NCBI GenBank assembly: GCA_040511595.1
Contig: JBEVGU010000062.1
Coordinates: 1-12,978 of the forward strand
Direction: 5' to 3'
Length of the DNA: 12,978 nt
Source of the DNA: JAOUEA01 sp040511595
Lineage (GTDB): Bacteria > Actinomycetota > UBA4738 > HRBIN12
This document shows positions 7,351 through 12,978 of the stretch, one piece after another. Under the pieces are notes generated by a model. It had not been told where the DNA came from, ran no database searches, and saw only the letters and a list, made by a program, of their open reading frames with translations. The translations under genes were made by a program, and so were the position numbers. Within the stretch, counting starts at the first letter, position 1; each line of letters starts with the position of its first letter.

Positions 7351-8117
7351 GTCAGCAGCACCCCCCCGTTCACGCCGATCGTCTGACCCGTGACGTAGGA
7401 CGCATCGCGGGATGCGATCCAGGCGACCGCACCGGCGACGTCGTCGCCGTTTCCGTGTCGACCGAGCGGGATCCCGGATCGCACGCGCTCGATCTCGTCC
7501 TCGACCGACCCTCCCCGCTCGGACGCCGCGATCCGGAGGTCATCGAGGTGCATCTCGGTGAGCATGTTGCCGGGCGCGATCGTGTTCACGCGGATGCCGG
7601 ACGGGGCGAGCTCGAGGGCGAGGGAGTGCGTGAGCACGGCGACCGCGCCCTTCGACGCGCAGTAGCCGGCCGCGTGCGCGACGCCGTGTTGTCCGTAGAT
7701 CGAGCCGATGTTCACGATCGCCCCGCCCGTGCCGGCGGCGACCATGGCGCGGGCGCACGCCCGCGCCATGAGGAACGAGCCGATCAGGTTCACGTCGATC
7801 ACATGGCGGAACTCGCCCAGCTCGGTCTCGCAGACCGCGGTAGCCGGGCCGCCGACGCCGGCGTTGTTCACGAGCAGCTCGACGCCGCCGAGGCGTTCCT
7901 GCACCTCCGACACCACCGATCCGACGGCCGCCTCGTCGGAGACGTCACATCGCAACCCGATGACGCGAGAGCCCGGGCTCGTCTTCTGCATACGCTGGGC
8001 GGTCGATCCGACGTCGTCGTCGACGTCGACCAACGCCACGTCGCCGCCGTCGGACACCAGGCGCTCCGCGATGCGCTCCCCGAGCCCTCGGGCCGCCCCC
8101 GTCACGATGCTCTTCAT
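7347..8117 (-). CDS. Short-chain dehydrogenase/reductase (SDR), second of two by position
   Basis: 256-residue classical SDR: TGAARGLG (6-13), NNAG (84-87), Asn110, Ser139, Tyr152-x3-Lys156 in YCASK, and SYVTGQTIGVNGG near the end. Asp31 after the second strand (VDVDDD) suggests NAD(H). The ATG at 8117 leaves a very short N-terminus before the cofactor loop, acceptable for this family, and is supported by the ATGA overlap with the upstream hydrolase and by GGAG about nine bases upstream. It precedes the other SDR in transcription, with which it shares a GTGA junction. The segment MARACARAM (117-125) is a peptide palindrome written by a DNA inverted repeat. Fold and chemistry class are secure; substrate is unknown. 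Confidence 0.94.
   Translation of the reverse strand: MKSIVTGAARGLGERIAERLVSDGGDVALVDVDDDVGSTAQRMQKTSPGSRVIGLRCDVSDEAAVGSVVSEVQERLGGVELLVNNAGVGGPATAVCETELGEFRHVIDVNLIGSFLMARACARAMVAAGTGGAIVNIGSIYGQHGVAHAAGYCASKGAVAVLTHSLALELAPSGIRVNTIAPGNMLTEMHLDDLRIAASERGGSVEDEIERVRSGIPLGRHGNGDDVAGAVAWIASRDASYVTGQTIGVNGGVLLT
7743..7770. repeat. Perfect 13-bp inverted repeat with 2-base spacer
   Basis: Arms catggcgcgggcg (7743-7755) and cgcccgcgccatg (7758-7770) are exact reverse complements, separated by CA. It lies wholly inside the second SDR gene, where it encodes MARACARAM. The mRNA could form a very stable hairpin. There is no following T-run, so it is not an intrinsic terminator. Confidence 0.85.
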
Positions 8118-8902
8118 GCGACGTGCTCCGAGATCTCACCCGCGGTTGCCACCCAGACGCCCTCAAGCGCCTGCACGGATGCGATGAACTCCTCCAAGAA
8201 GCCGATCCGTCCGGGCCGACCGATGATCTGCGGATGACACGTCAGGATCGCAGCGCCGCCGAGGTCCCTGATACCGAGCACCTCGCGCTCCCAGATCGAG
8301 CGGACCTCCTCGACGGTCGAGATCTTCTTCGTCCAGCTGGCGGGGTCGAACCAGAAGTGCGGTGCGTCGTCGAGGATCCACTGGATCGGGACCTCGGTGA
8401 TCGCCGACCCCTCGTGCCGATAGGGACGGATGTCGTCCATCAGGTTGGAGGAGTACGCGAAGCCATGCCGCTCGAGGAGTCCGAGCGTGGCCTCGCTGAA
8501 GTCCCACGACGGCGACCGATAGCCTCGAACCTCGGCACCGAATGCCTCGAGCACCTCACGTCCCTTGACGAGCTCCCGCTCCTCTTCCTGCGGCGACAGC
8601 TTCGTCGGAGATGTGTGGGTGTACCCATGGTGCGCGATCTCGTGACCTCGGGCGACGATCTCGTCCACGCGGTGCGGATGCCGCTCGGCGACACGGCCCG
8701 GGATGAAGAACGTCGCCCGCACGCCGAGACGATCGAGCACGTCGAGCACCAGGGGCACCGCCACCTTGGCGCCGTAGGTGCCCTGCGACAGGATGCCCGG
8801 CTTGTCGGCGTTGGCCGGGTCCTCCCCGATCCACACCTCCTCGGCGTCGAAGTCGAACGTGAACGCTACCGCCGCCTTCGCGCCGCTGGGCCAGTCGGTC
8901 AC
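8114..8902 (-). CDS. Polysaccharide deacetylase-family (NodB fold) hydrolase, PgdA/cyclic-imidase type
   Basis: 262 residues. FTFDFDAEE (14-22) supplies the metal/catalytic aspartates, and HHGYTH (91-96) two histidine metal ligands (His92, His96). Further marks are YRSPSWDFS, EVPIQWILDD and TCHPQIIGRPGR. As I recall it, the layout follows H. pylori PgdA (HP0310) along its length. That branch also holds bacterial cyclic imide hydrolases and PuuE-type allantoinases, which open cyclic ureides and imides rather than deacetylate sugars. No signal peptide, membrane anchor or wall-binding domain is present, so a cytoplasmic small-molecule hydrolase fits better than a cell-wall enzyme. It directly follows the permease genes and starts the enzyme block. 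The GTG at 8902 is fixed by a strong AAGGAG seven bases upstream and a GTGA overlap with livM; the 40-codon extension to 9022 is arginine/glycine-rich and unlike the family. Confidence 0.9.
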   Translation of the reverse strand: MTDWPSGAKAAVAFTFDFDAEEVWIGEDPANADKPGILSQGTYGAKVAVPLVLDVLDRLGVRATFFIPGRVAERHPHRVDEIVARGHEIAHHGYTHTSPTKLSPQEEERELVKGREVLEAFGAEVRGYRSPSWDFSEATLGLLERHGFAYSSNLMDDIRPYRHEGSAITEVPIQWILDDAPHFWFDPASWTKKISTVEEVRSIWEREVLGIRDLGGAAILTCHPQIIGRPGRIGFLEEFIASVQALEGVWVATAGEISEHVA

Positions 8903-9996
8903 CGGCCCTCTCCTTCCGGCACCGAGGACGAGGGGACGACTTCGTCGTCGGCTGCAACCTCCTCGGTCGTCTCCTCCTCCGTCGCCTCGTCCTCGGCCAT
9001 CCATCGCTGTAGCCGATCCCACCCCTCCTGCAACAACGGCACGAGGCCGCGCGGCGCGAGGACGATCGTGACGAGCAGGATCAGGCCCACGATGATCAGC
9101 CGCGCTTCCTCGAAGTCGCGCAGGACCTCGGACACGACCACGATCACCGCCGTGCCGAGCATGGGGCCCCAGAACGTGCCCAGGCCGCCCACGACGAGCA
9201 TGGCGACGAACAGCGACAGCGGGCCGAGGCCCATGACGCTGGGAGAGATCGTGCCGAAGTACTGCGCGTAGAACGCTCCGGCGACGCCCGCGATGAACGC
9301 CGACGTGCCGAACGTGATCACCTGCATCTTCAGGGGGCTCACGCCGCGCGACGCTGCGTACGCCGGGGAATCCCGCAATGCCTTGAGGGCGGTGCCCAGC
9401 GGAGAGTGGATGAAGACGTAGATGAAGATCGCGGTCAGCACGACGAGTCCGAGCACCAGCCAGTAGTAGGCGCGTTGCTTGGCATCGGGCGACAGCCCTT
9501 CGAAGGCCAGGCCCGGGATGCCGGACAGGCCGAAGGAGCCACCGGTCAGACCGCTCTCGTCGGAGATCACGAGCAGCCGCACGACCTCACCGAACGAGAA
9601 CGTCAGCAGCGACGCGTAGATGCCACGCAGCCGCAGGACGGGGATGCCGATCACCGCGCTGACGAGCGCGGCGGCCACGCCGCCCATGATCAACGAGAGC
9701 CACGGGGGGATCCCCCAGTGCAGGCTGACGAGGCCGGCGACGTACCCGCCGATCGCGAAGATCGCGAGCTGACCGAAGTTCCAGATGCCGCCGATGCCCA
9801 GCTGCAGGTTCCACGACTGGTTCAGCACCATCCAGATCAGGGCGGTCAGCGCGACGTCGATCACGTAGTCGTTCCGCCACACGAGCGGCAACGCCACCGC
9901 CGCCACCAGCAGCGCTCCGACGGCGAAGGCGTTCGGGCTCCGCCACCCCATCAACCGACCGACCGACCCCCGCGTCTCCTGCACGACGGTCGCCAT
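8899..9996 (-). CDS. livM: Branched-chain amino acid/amide-type ABC transporter permease (LivM-like)
   Basis: 365 residues with many hydrophobic membrane segments (first about 24-40, last about 300-315). The LivM signature is clear: WNLQLGIGGIWNFGQLAIFAIGGY (about 62-85), LRLRGIYASLLTFSFGEVVR (about 121-140), TGGSFGLSGIPG, and the cytoplasmic coupling loop ALRDSPAYAASRGV (about 206-219). It pairs with LivH to form the inner-membrane channel of a HAAT-family importer; members carry branched-chain amino acids, urea, short amides and aromatic acids. The C-terminus carries an unusual acidic tail (about 334-365, rich in Glu and Asp). The ATG at 9996 shares one base with the livH stop (TGATG), with GAGG five bases upstream. 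The open frame continues to 10734 over livH, which is a shadow. Confidence 0.94.
   Translation of the reverse strand: MATVVQETRGSVGRLMGWRSPNAFAVGALLVAAVALPLVWRNDYVIDVALTALIWMVLNQSWNLQLGIGGIWNFGQLAIFAIGGYVAGLVSLHWGIPPWLSLIMGGVAAALVSAVIGIPVLRLRGIYASLLTFSFGEVVRLLVISDESGLTGGSFGLSGIPGLAFEGLSPDAKQRAYYWLVLGLVVLTAIFIYVFIHSPLGTALKALRDSPAYAASRGVSPLKMQVITFGTSAFIAGVAGAFYAQYFGTISPSVMGLGPLSLFVAMLVVGGLGTFWGPMLGTAVIVVVSEVLRDFEEARLIIVGLILLVTIVLAPRGLVPLLQEGWDRLQRWMAEDEATEEETTEEVAADDEVVPSSSVPEGEGR
8910..8915 (-). promoter_or_regulatory. Strong ribosome binding site for the NodB-fold hydrolase
   Basis: AAGGAG on the minus strand, seven bases before the GTG at 8902 and inside the end of livM. It is the best Shine-Dalgarno match seen in this window and rules out the longer start at 9022. 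Confidence 0.8.
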
Positions 9997-10883
9997 CAGA
10001 GCCTCGCCTCTTCCGGCTTGCCGAACAGCCCCGTGGGCCTGATCAGCAACACGATCATGATCACGACGAACAGCACCGGCAGCGACCACTTCACGCCGAA
10101 GTACAGGGAGATCAGGGCCTCGAGCAGGCCGATGATGTACGCGGCCACGATCGTGCCCCGCACGCTGCCGAGGCCCCCGAAGATCGCCACGATCAAGGCC
10201 TTCAGCAGCGGCTGATCCCCGGCGTTCGGAGAGACGAAGAAGACCGACGCGAGGAGCACGCCGGCGATCCCCGCGAGCGCCGAGGAGACGCCCATCGTGA
10301 GGTTGTAGATGCGCTGCACGGGGATGCCCATCAGCCGGGCGGCGTCGAGCTGTTGGGCGACGGCACTGATGCCCAGGCCGTACCGGGTCTTGGACAGGAA
10401 GATCCCGAGCGCGACGAGCATCGTGATCGCGACCCCCGCCATCACGAGCGAGTGCCAGCTGACGCTCACCCCTTCGATCAGCCCCAGGCGCCCGGCGATC
10501 ACCGGTGGCACCGCCTTGTTGCGCGCGCCGTAGATCTCCAGCGCGACGTTCGCGAGCACGATCGCGACCGCGAAGGTCGAGATGAACGCGGTCATCTCGA
10601 AGTCCACGCCGATCTTCCCGATCAGCGGTCGCACGGCGACCTGCTGGATCAACACGCCGAAGACGAACGTGACCGCGGCGGCACCGACGAGACCGGCGAG
10701 CGGGCCCCACCCGAGACCGCTGAACAGCATCCACGAGACGTACCCGCCCACGAGCACCATCGCGCCCAGCGCCATGTTGAGGGTGCGAAGCGTGCCGTAG
10801 ATAAGCGTCATGCCGACCGTCATGAGCGCGTAGATCGACCCGGTCACGAGCCCGCTCACGATCACCTGGACGAACGACCTCAC
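9996..10883 (-). CDS. livH: Branched-chain amino acid/amide-type ABC transporter permease (LivH-like)
   Basis: 295 residues, standard LivH length. Visible motifs: GLVTGSIYALMTVGMTLIYG near the N-terminus, RTLNMALGAMVLVGGYV (about 33-49), the coupling-loop region ARLMGIPVQRIYNLTMGVSSALAGIAGVL, and ALIVAIFGGLGSVRGTIVAAYIIGLLE. Several transmembrane helices are evident, and the C-terminus ends in the usual LLIRPTGLFGKPEEARL. It forms the channel with LivM and takes energy from LivF/LivG. The start is GTG at 10883, with GAGGGGG four bases upstream that overlaps the livF stop codon; livF ends 9 bp before it. Confidence 0.95.
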   Translation of the reverse strand: MRSFVQVIVSGLVTGSIYALMTVGMTLIYGTLRTLNMALGAMVLVGGYVSWMLFSGLGWGPLAGLVGAAAVTFVFGVLIQQVAVRPLIGKIGVDFEMTAFISTFAVAIVLANVALEIYGARNKAVPPVIAGRLGLIEGVSVSWHSLVMAGVAITMLVALGIFLSKTRYGLGISAVAQQLDAARLMGIPVQRIYNLTMGVSSALAGIAGVLLASVFFVSPNAGDQPLLKALIVAIFGGLGSVRGTIVAAYIIGLLEALISLYFGVKWSLPVLFVVIMIVLLIRPTGLFGKPEEARL

Positions 10884-10887
10884 CGTG

Positions 10888-10894
10888 CCCCCTC
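10888..10894 (-). promoter_or_regulatory. Ribosome binding site for livH
   Basis: GAGGGGG on the minus strand, four bases before the GTG at 10883. It overlaps the livF stop codon, consistent with ribosomes passing from livF to livH. Confidence 0.65.
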
Positions 10895-11597
10895 AGGTCC
10901 CGAGATAGGTGGCCATCACGGACTCGTCGGCCTGCAGCTCGGCGACCGAGCCCTCCCGCACGATGCGTCCCGACTCGAGCAGGAGCACCCTGGCGTCGAA
11001 GGCATGCACGTGACTGAAGTTCTCCTCCACGAGCAGGAGGGTGACGCCCGACCGCATGATCGCCTCGATGTGTCGATAGACCTCGTTCACGAGCACCGGC
11101 GCGAGTCCGAGCGAGGGCTCGTCGATCATCAGCATCCGCGCCTCACGCATCAGCCCCCGCCCGAGCGCGAGCATGCGTCGTTCTCCCCCGGAGAGGGTCC
11201 TCGCCCGTTGTCCGCGCCGCTCGCCGAGCACCGCGAAGATGCCGAACACGTGCTCGAGCCGCTGCGCGCGACCGGCCCAGTCCGACGCCGGGAAGGCACC
11301 CAGCACGAGGTTCTCCTCGACGGTCATGTCACCGAACGGCAGGTCGCCCTGCGGGATGTGCACCAGGCCGTCGGACGCGATCAGATCGGGCCGCTTCCCG
11401 TCGATGCGATCGCCCCCGAACCAGACCTCGCCGCTCGTCGGAGCCATCAAGCCGCTGATCGTGCGCAGCAGCGTCGTCTTGCCGTGCCCGTTCGGGCCGA
11501 TCACGATCACGACCTCGCCGTCGCCGACCGTGAGGTCGATGCCCTGCAGCACGCGCGTCTGGCCGTACGACGCGTGGAGTCCCCTCGTCTCAAGCAT
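10893..11597 (-). CDS. livF: ABC transporter ATP-binding protein (LivF-like)
   Basis: 234 residues from the chosen start. Walker A GPNGHGKTT (34-42), Q-loop in HIPQGDLPF, signature LSGGE (about 135-139), Walker B MLMIDEP followed by SLGLAPVLV, and a VEE segment (LLLVEENF) in the switch region typical of LivF. It hydrolyses ATP at the cytoplasmic face as partner of LivG. Two ATGs are possible: 11597, which begins MLETRGL as LivF proteins usually do, has GGGGA five bases upstream and overlaps livG by 8 bp; and 11609, four codons longer, with no visible ribosome binding site and a 20 bp overlap. I prefer 11597. The histidine in Walker A (N-G-H-G-K) in place of alanine is common in LivF. Confidence 0.93.
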   Translation of the reverse strand: MLETRGLHASYGQTRVLQGIDLTVGDGEVVIVIGPNGHGKTTLLRTISGLMAPTSGEVWFGGDRIDGKRPDLIASDGLVHIPQGDLPFGDMTVEENLVLGAFPASDWAGRAQRLEHVFGIFAVLGERRGQRARTLSGGERRMLALGRGLMREARMLMIDEPSLGLAPVLVNEVYRHIEAIMRSGVTLLLVEENFSHVHAFDARVLLLESGRIVREGSVAELQADESVMATYLGT

Positions 11598-12375
11598 CGG
11601 CGTCCCCATGGTCGACCGCGTCGGACGCCGACTCGGTGCCGAGGTAGACGCGGATCACCTCTTCGTGACGCTGCACGTCGGCTGGGGTGCCCTCGAACAG
11701 CAGTCGTCCGTGGTTCATGACCATGACCCGATCGGAGATCGCCATGAGCGCGCGCATCACGTGCTCGATCAGGATCACGGTGACGCCCGACTCCCGCACC
11801 TTGCCGACGAGTTCGAGGACCGCGTCGATCTCGCCGGGATTCAGCCCGCCCACGGGCTCGTCGAGCATCAGCAGCTGCGGCCGGGTCGCGATCGCCGACG
11901 CGATCATCAGCCGCTTCTTGTCGAACAGCGACAACGGCCCGGCCACCATCCCCAGCTTGTTCTCGAGCCCCACGAACATCGCGGCATCACGCGCTCGCTC
12001 GACCGTGTCGCCGTCGAACGCGAGCCCCGGGACGCCGCCGGATCGGCGCCCGAAGTAGGCGCCGACGGCGATGTTGCCGAGCACCGTGTGCTCGGGGAAG
12101 ACCGCGGGGATCTGGAAGGTGCGCGCGACGCCGCGATGGCAGATCGCGTGAGACGAGCGATCCTGGATCTCCTCGCCCACGAACACGATCCGGCCCGAGG
12201 TCGCGCGCGCCAGACCGGTGATCGCGTCGAACAGCGTGGTCTTGCCCGCCCCGTTCGGCCCCGCGATGCCGAAGGTCTCGCCCTCGGCGACCGAGAACGA
12301 CAGCTCGTCGACTGCCGCGAGTCCCCCGAAGTGCTTCGAGAGGCCCTCGACCTCGAGCATCGTCGCGCCGGTCAC
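11590..12375 (-). CDS. livG: ABC transporter ATP-binding protein (LivG-like)
   Basis: 261 residues from GTG at 12375. Walker A GPNGAGKTT (39-47), ARTFQIPAVFPEHTVLGNI in the Q-loop region (about 84-102, the LivG-typical RTFQ), Walker B LLMLDEP (168-174) followed by VGGLNPGE, and H-loop IEH (203-205). The signature segment reads LSLFDKKRLMIA (about 148-159), unlike the usual LivG LSYGQQRRLEIA form. The extra segment between Q-loop and signature (about 105-145) is normal for LivG. It pairs with LivF to drive import. The GTG start has no strong ribosome binding site; ATG at 12360 (MLEVEGL) is an alternative five codons shorter but has none either. The solute-binding protein gene ends 31 bp upstream. 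The C-terminus ends in a short Asp/Ala-rich extension. Confidence 0.92.
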   Translation of the reverse strand: MTGATMLEVEGLSKHFGGLAAVDELSFSVAEGETFGIAGPNGAGKTTLFDAITGLARATSGRIVFVGEEIQDRSSHAICHRGVARTFQIPAVFPEHTVLGNIAVGAYFGRRSGGVPGLAFDGDTVERARDAAMFVGLENKLGMVAGPLSLFDKKRLMIASAIATRPQLLMLDEPVGGLNPGEIDAVLELVGKVRESGVTVILIEHVMRALMAISDRVMVMNHGRLLFEGTPADVQRHEEVIRVYLGTESASDAVDHGDADA

Positions 12376-12406
12376 GACCCGACCGCCCGTTGCCCGGCGC
12401 CCCGCC
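12376..12406. other. Short intergenic gap between binding-protein gene and livG
   Basis: At 31 bp it is the longest untranslated stretch in the window. It is GC-rich, with no convincing hairpin-plus-T-run terminator or promoter. A longer gap after a binding-protein gene is common and sometimes contains an mRNA-stabilising stem; none is evident here. Confidence 0.5.
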
Positions 12407-12978
12407 CTAGAGCCATGCCGGCAGCTGGAACTCGCCCTCGATGTAGGGATCGGGGTCGACCAACACCTGTTGCTGGTCCTGGATCTGGAACGTCAGGTGG
12501 GCCATGCCGAGGCTCGGATCGTTCACCTGGTCGGGGAACGGGATCGCCGTGAGCTCCCCGGGCTTGAAGTTGTACGTGCCGCTCACGCCTCGATAGAGCA
12601 TGCGCTTGAGGTTCTCGTTCACCTGCTCGAACGCGGTCGGATCGCCGGCCATCGCCGCCGCCTGGGCCCACACGTGCACGAGGTCGTACTGTCCGCCGGC
12701 CTGACTGAGCCCGGCCTCCGCGTCGTACTGGGCGCTGTAGAGCTCCCTGAACGCCTGCCCGGTCTGGTCGGGGAGCGTGCCGATCACCGTCGACCAGATC
12801 ACCCCGTCGGCGTCCGCGCCGGCCAGCTCCAGGTATTCGGGGATCGACGGGCCGTACTGCTGGTACATCAACGACGGCGTGGGGTCGGATCGGAACTGCT
12901 GCTGGAACGAGGCCAGGTCGCCCGGGATGTAGTCGGCGTGGAAGATCAGCCCGGGCGGGTTCTGCCGGATCTTCGCCA
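12407..12978 (-). CDS. ABC transporter substrate-binding protein (LivK/HAAT type), N-terminal part outside window
   Basis: The frame stays open to the window edge, so only about the C-terminal 190 residues are visible. They read like the C-terminal lobe of a type I periplasmic-binding protein: FHADYIPGDLASFQQQFRS, then YGPSIPEYLELAGADADGVIWST (the hinge and ligand-side region), FRELYSAQYDAEAGL, a QYDLVHVWAQAAAMAGD helix matching the usual YDAVxLLAxAIEKAGS, and GVSGTYNFKPGEL resembling GVTGxxxFdxxG. The first in-window start-like codon (TTG at 12871) is internal and should not be used as the start. As the extracytoplasmic receptor of the importer it sets the imported ligand. The first gene of the visible operon, it ends in TAG 31 bp before livG. 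The ligand cannot be named from this fragment. Confidence 0.9.
   Translation of the reverse strand, partial: AKIRQNPPGLIFHADYIPGDLASFQQQFRSDPTPSLMYQQYGPSIPEYLELAGADADGVIWSTVIGTLPDQTGQAFRELYSAQYDAEAGLSQAGGQYDLVHVWAQAAAMAGDPTAFEQVNENLKRMLYRGVSGTYNFKPGELTAIPFPDQVNDPSLGMAHLTFQIQDQQQVLVDPDPYIEGEFQLPAWL

Noticed and set aside
9701..9720. Near-perfect 20-bp dyad centred on ggggatcccc, one mismatch
   Set aside because: It is explained by the codons for His-Trp-Gly-Ile-Pro-Pro-Trp in livM; with no loop it would not form a normal hairpin, and there is no T-run.
9997..10734. Upstream extension of the livM frame over livH
   Set aside because: Arg-rich shadow of livH; the ATG at 9996 has a ribosome binding site and the TGATG junction.
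10353..11720. A 455-codon plus-strand open frame over livH/livF
   Set aside because: Antisense shadow: charged, low-complexity translation and no domain; the opposite strand encodes clear transporter proteins.
1..12978. tRNA/rRNA genes, CRISPR arrays, insertion sequences, phage or toxin-antitoxin genes
   Set aside because: The space is filled by coding genes; no repeat array, transposase, clover-leaf sequence or small toxin/antitoxin gene pair was recognised.

Overview
The window is about 13 kb of very GC-rich bacterial DNA packed with genes. Only 9, 15, 9 and 31 bp separate the non-overlapping neighbours, and several starts are GTG. This density, the luciferase-like (often F420-dependent) oxidoreductase and the two-domain VOC protein of the mycobacterial CFP30B type point to an Actinomycetota bacterium, possibly a soil or aquatic lineage. 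Genus cannot be read from the sequence.

Layout: at the left edge one plus-strand gene, a double-domain VOC protein, enters the window already in progress. Everything else (679 to 12978) is one unbroken minus-strand run. Read in transcription order it is: a branched-chain-amino-acid/amide-type ABC importer with solute-binding protein (start outside the window), ATPases LivG and LivF, and permeases LivH and LivM; then seven cytoplasmic enzymes. The enzymes are a NodB-fold hydrolase of the H. pylori PgdA/cyclic-imidase type, two short-chain dehydrogenases, a C45 (penicillin acyltransferase-like) Ntn hydrolase, a luciferase-like flavin oxidoreductase, and hydantoinase/oxoprolinase subunits HyuA and HyuB. 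Seven junctions are ATGA/GTGA/TGATG overlaps, so the run is almost certainly one translationally coupled operon.

How the parts fit (inference): the importer brings in a small amide- or imide-like compound. Three different C-N hydrolase folds (NodB metallohydrolase, Ntn hydrolase, ATP-dependent HyuAB) open or trim amide bonds, while two NAD(P)-type dehydrogenases and one flavin enzyme carry out redox steps. The best single hypothesis is an uptake-and-degradation pathway for a cyclic amide (lactam, imide or hydantoin-like compound) that I do not recognise as a described pathway. The substrate is unknown. No RNA genes, mobile elements, CRISPR arrays, terminators or regulators were seen, and no gene-free stretch exceeds 31 bp.
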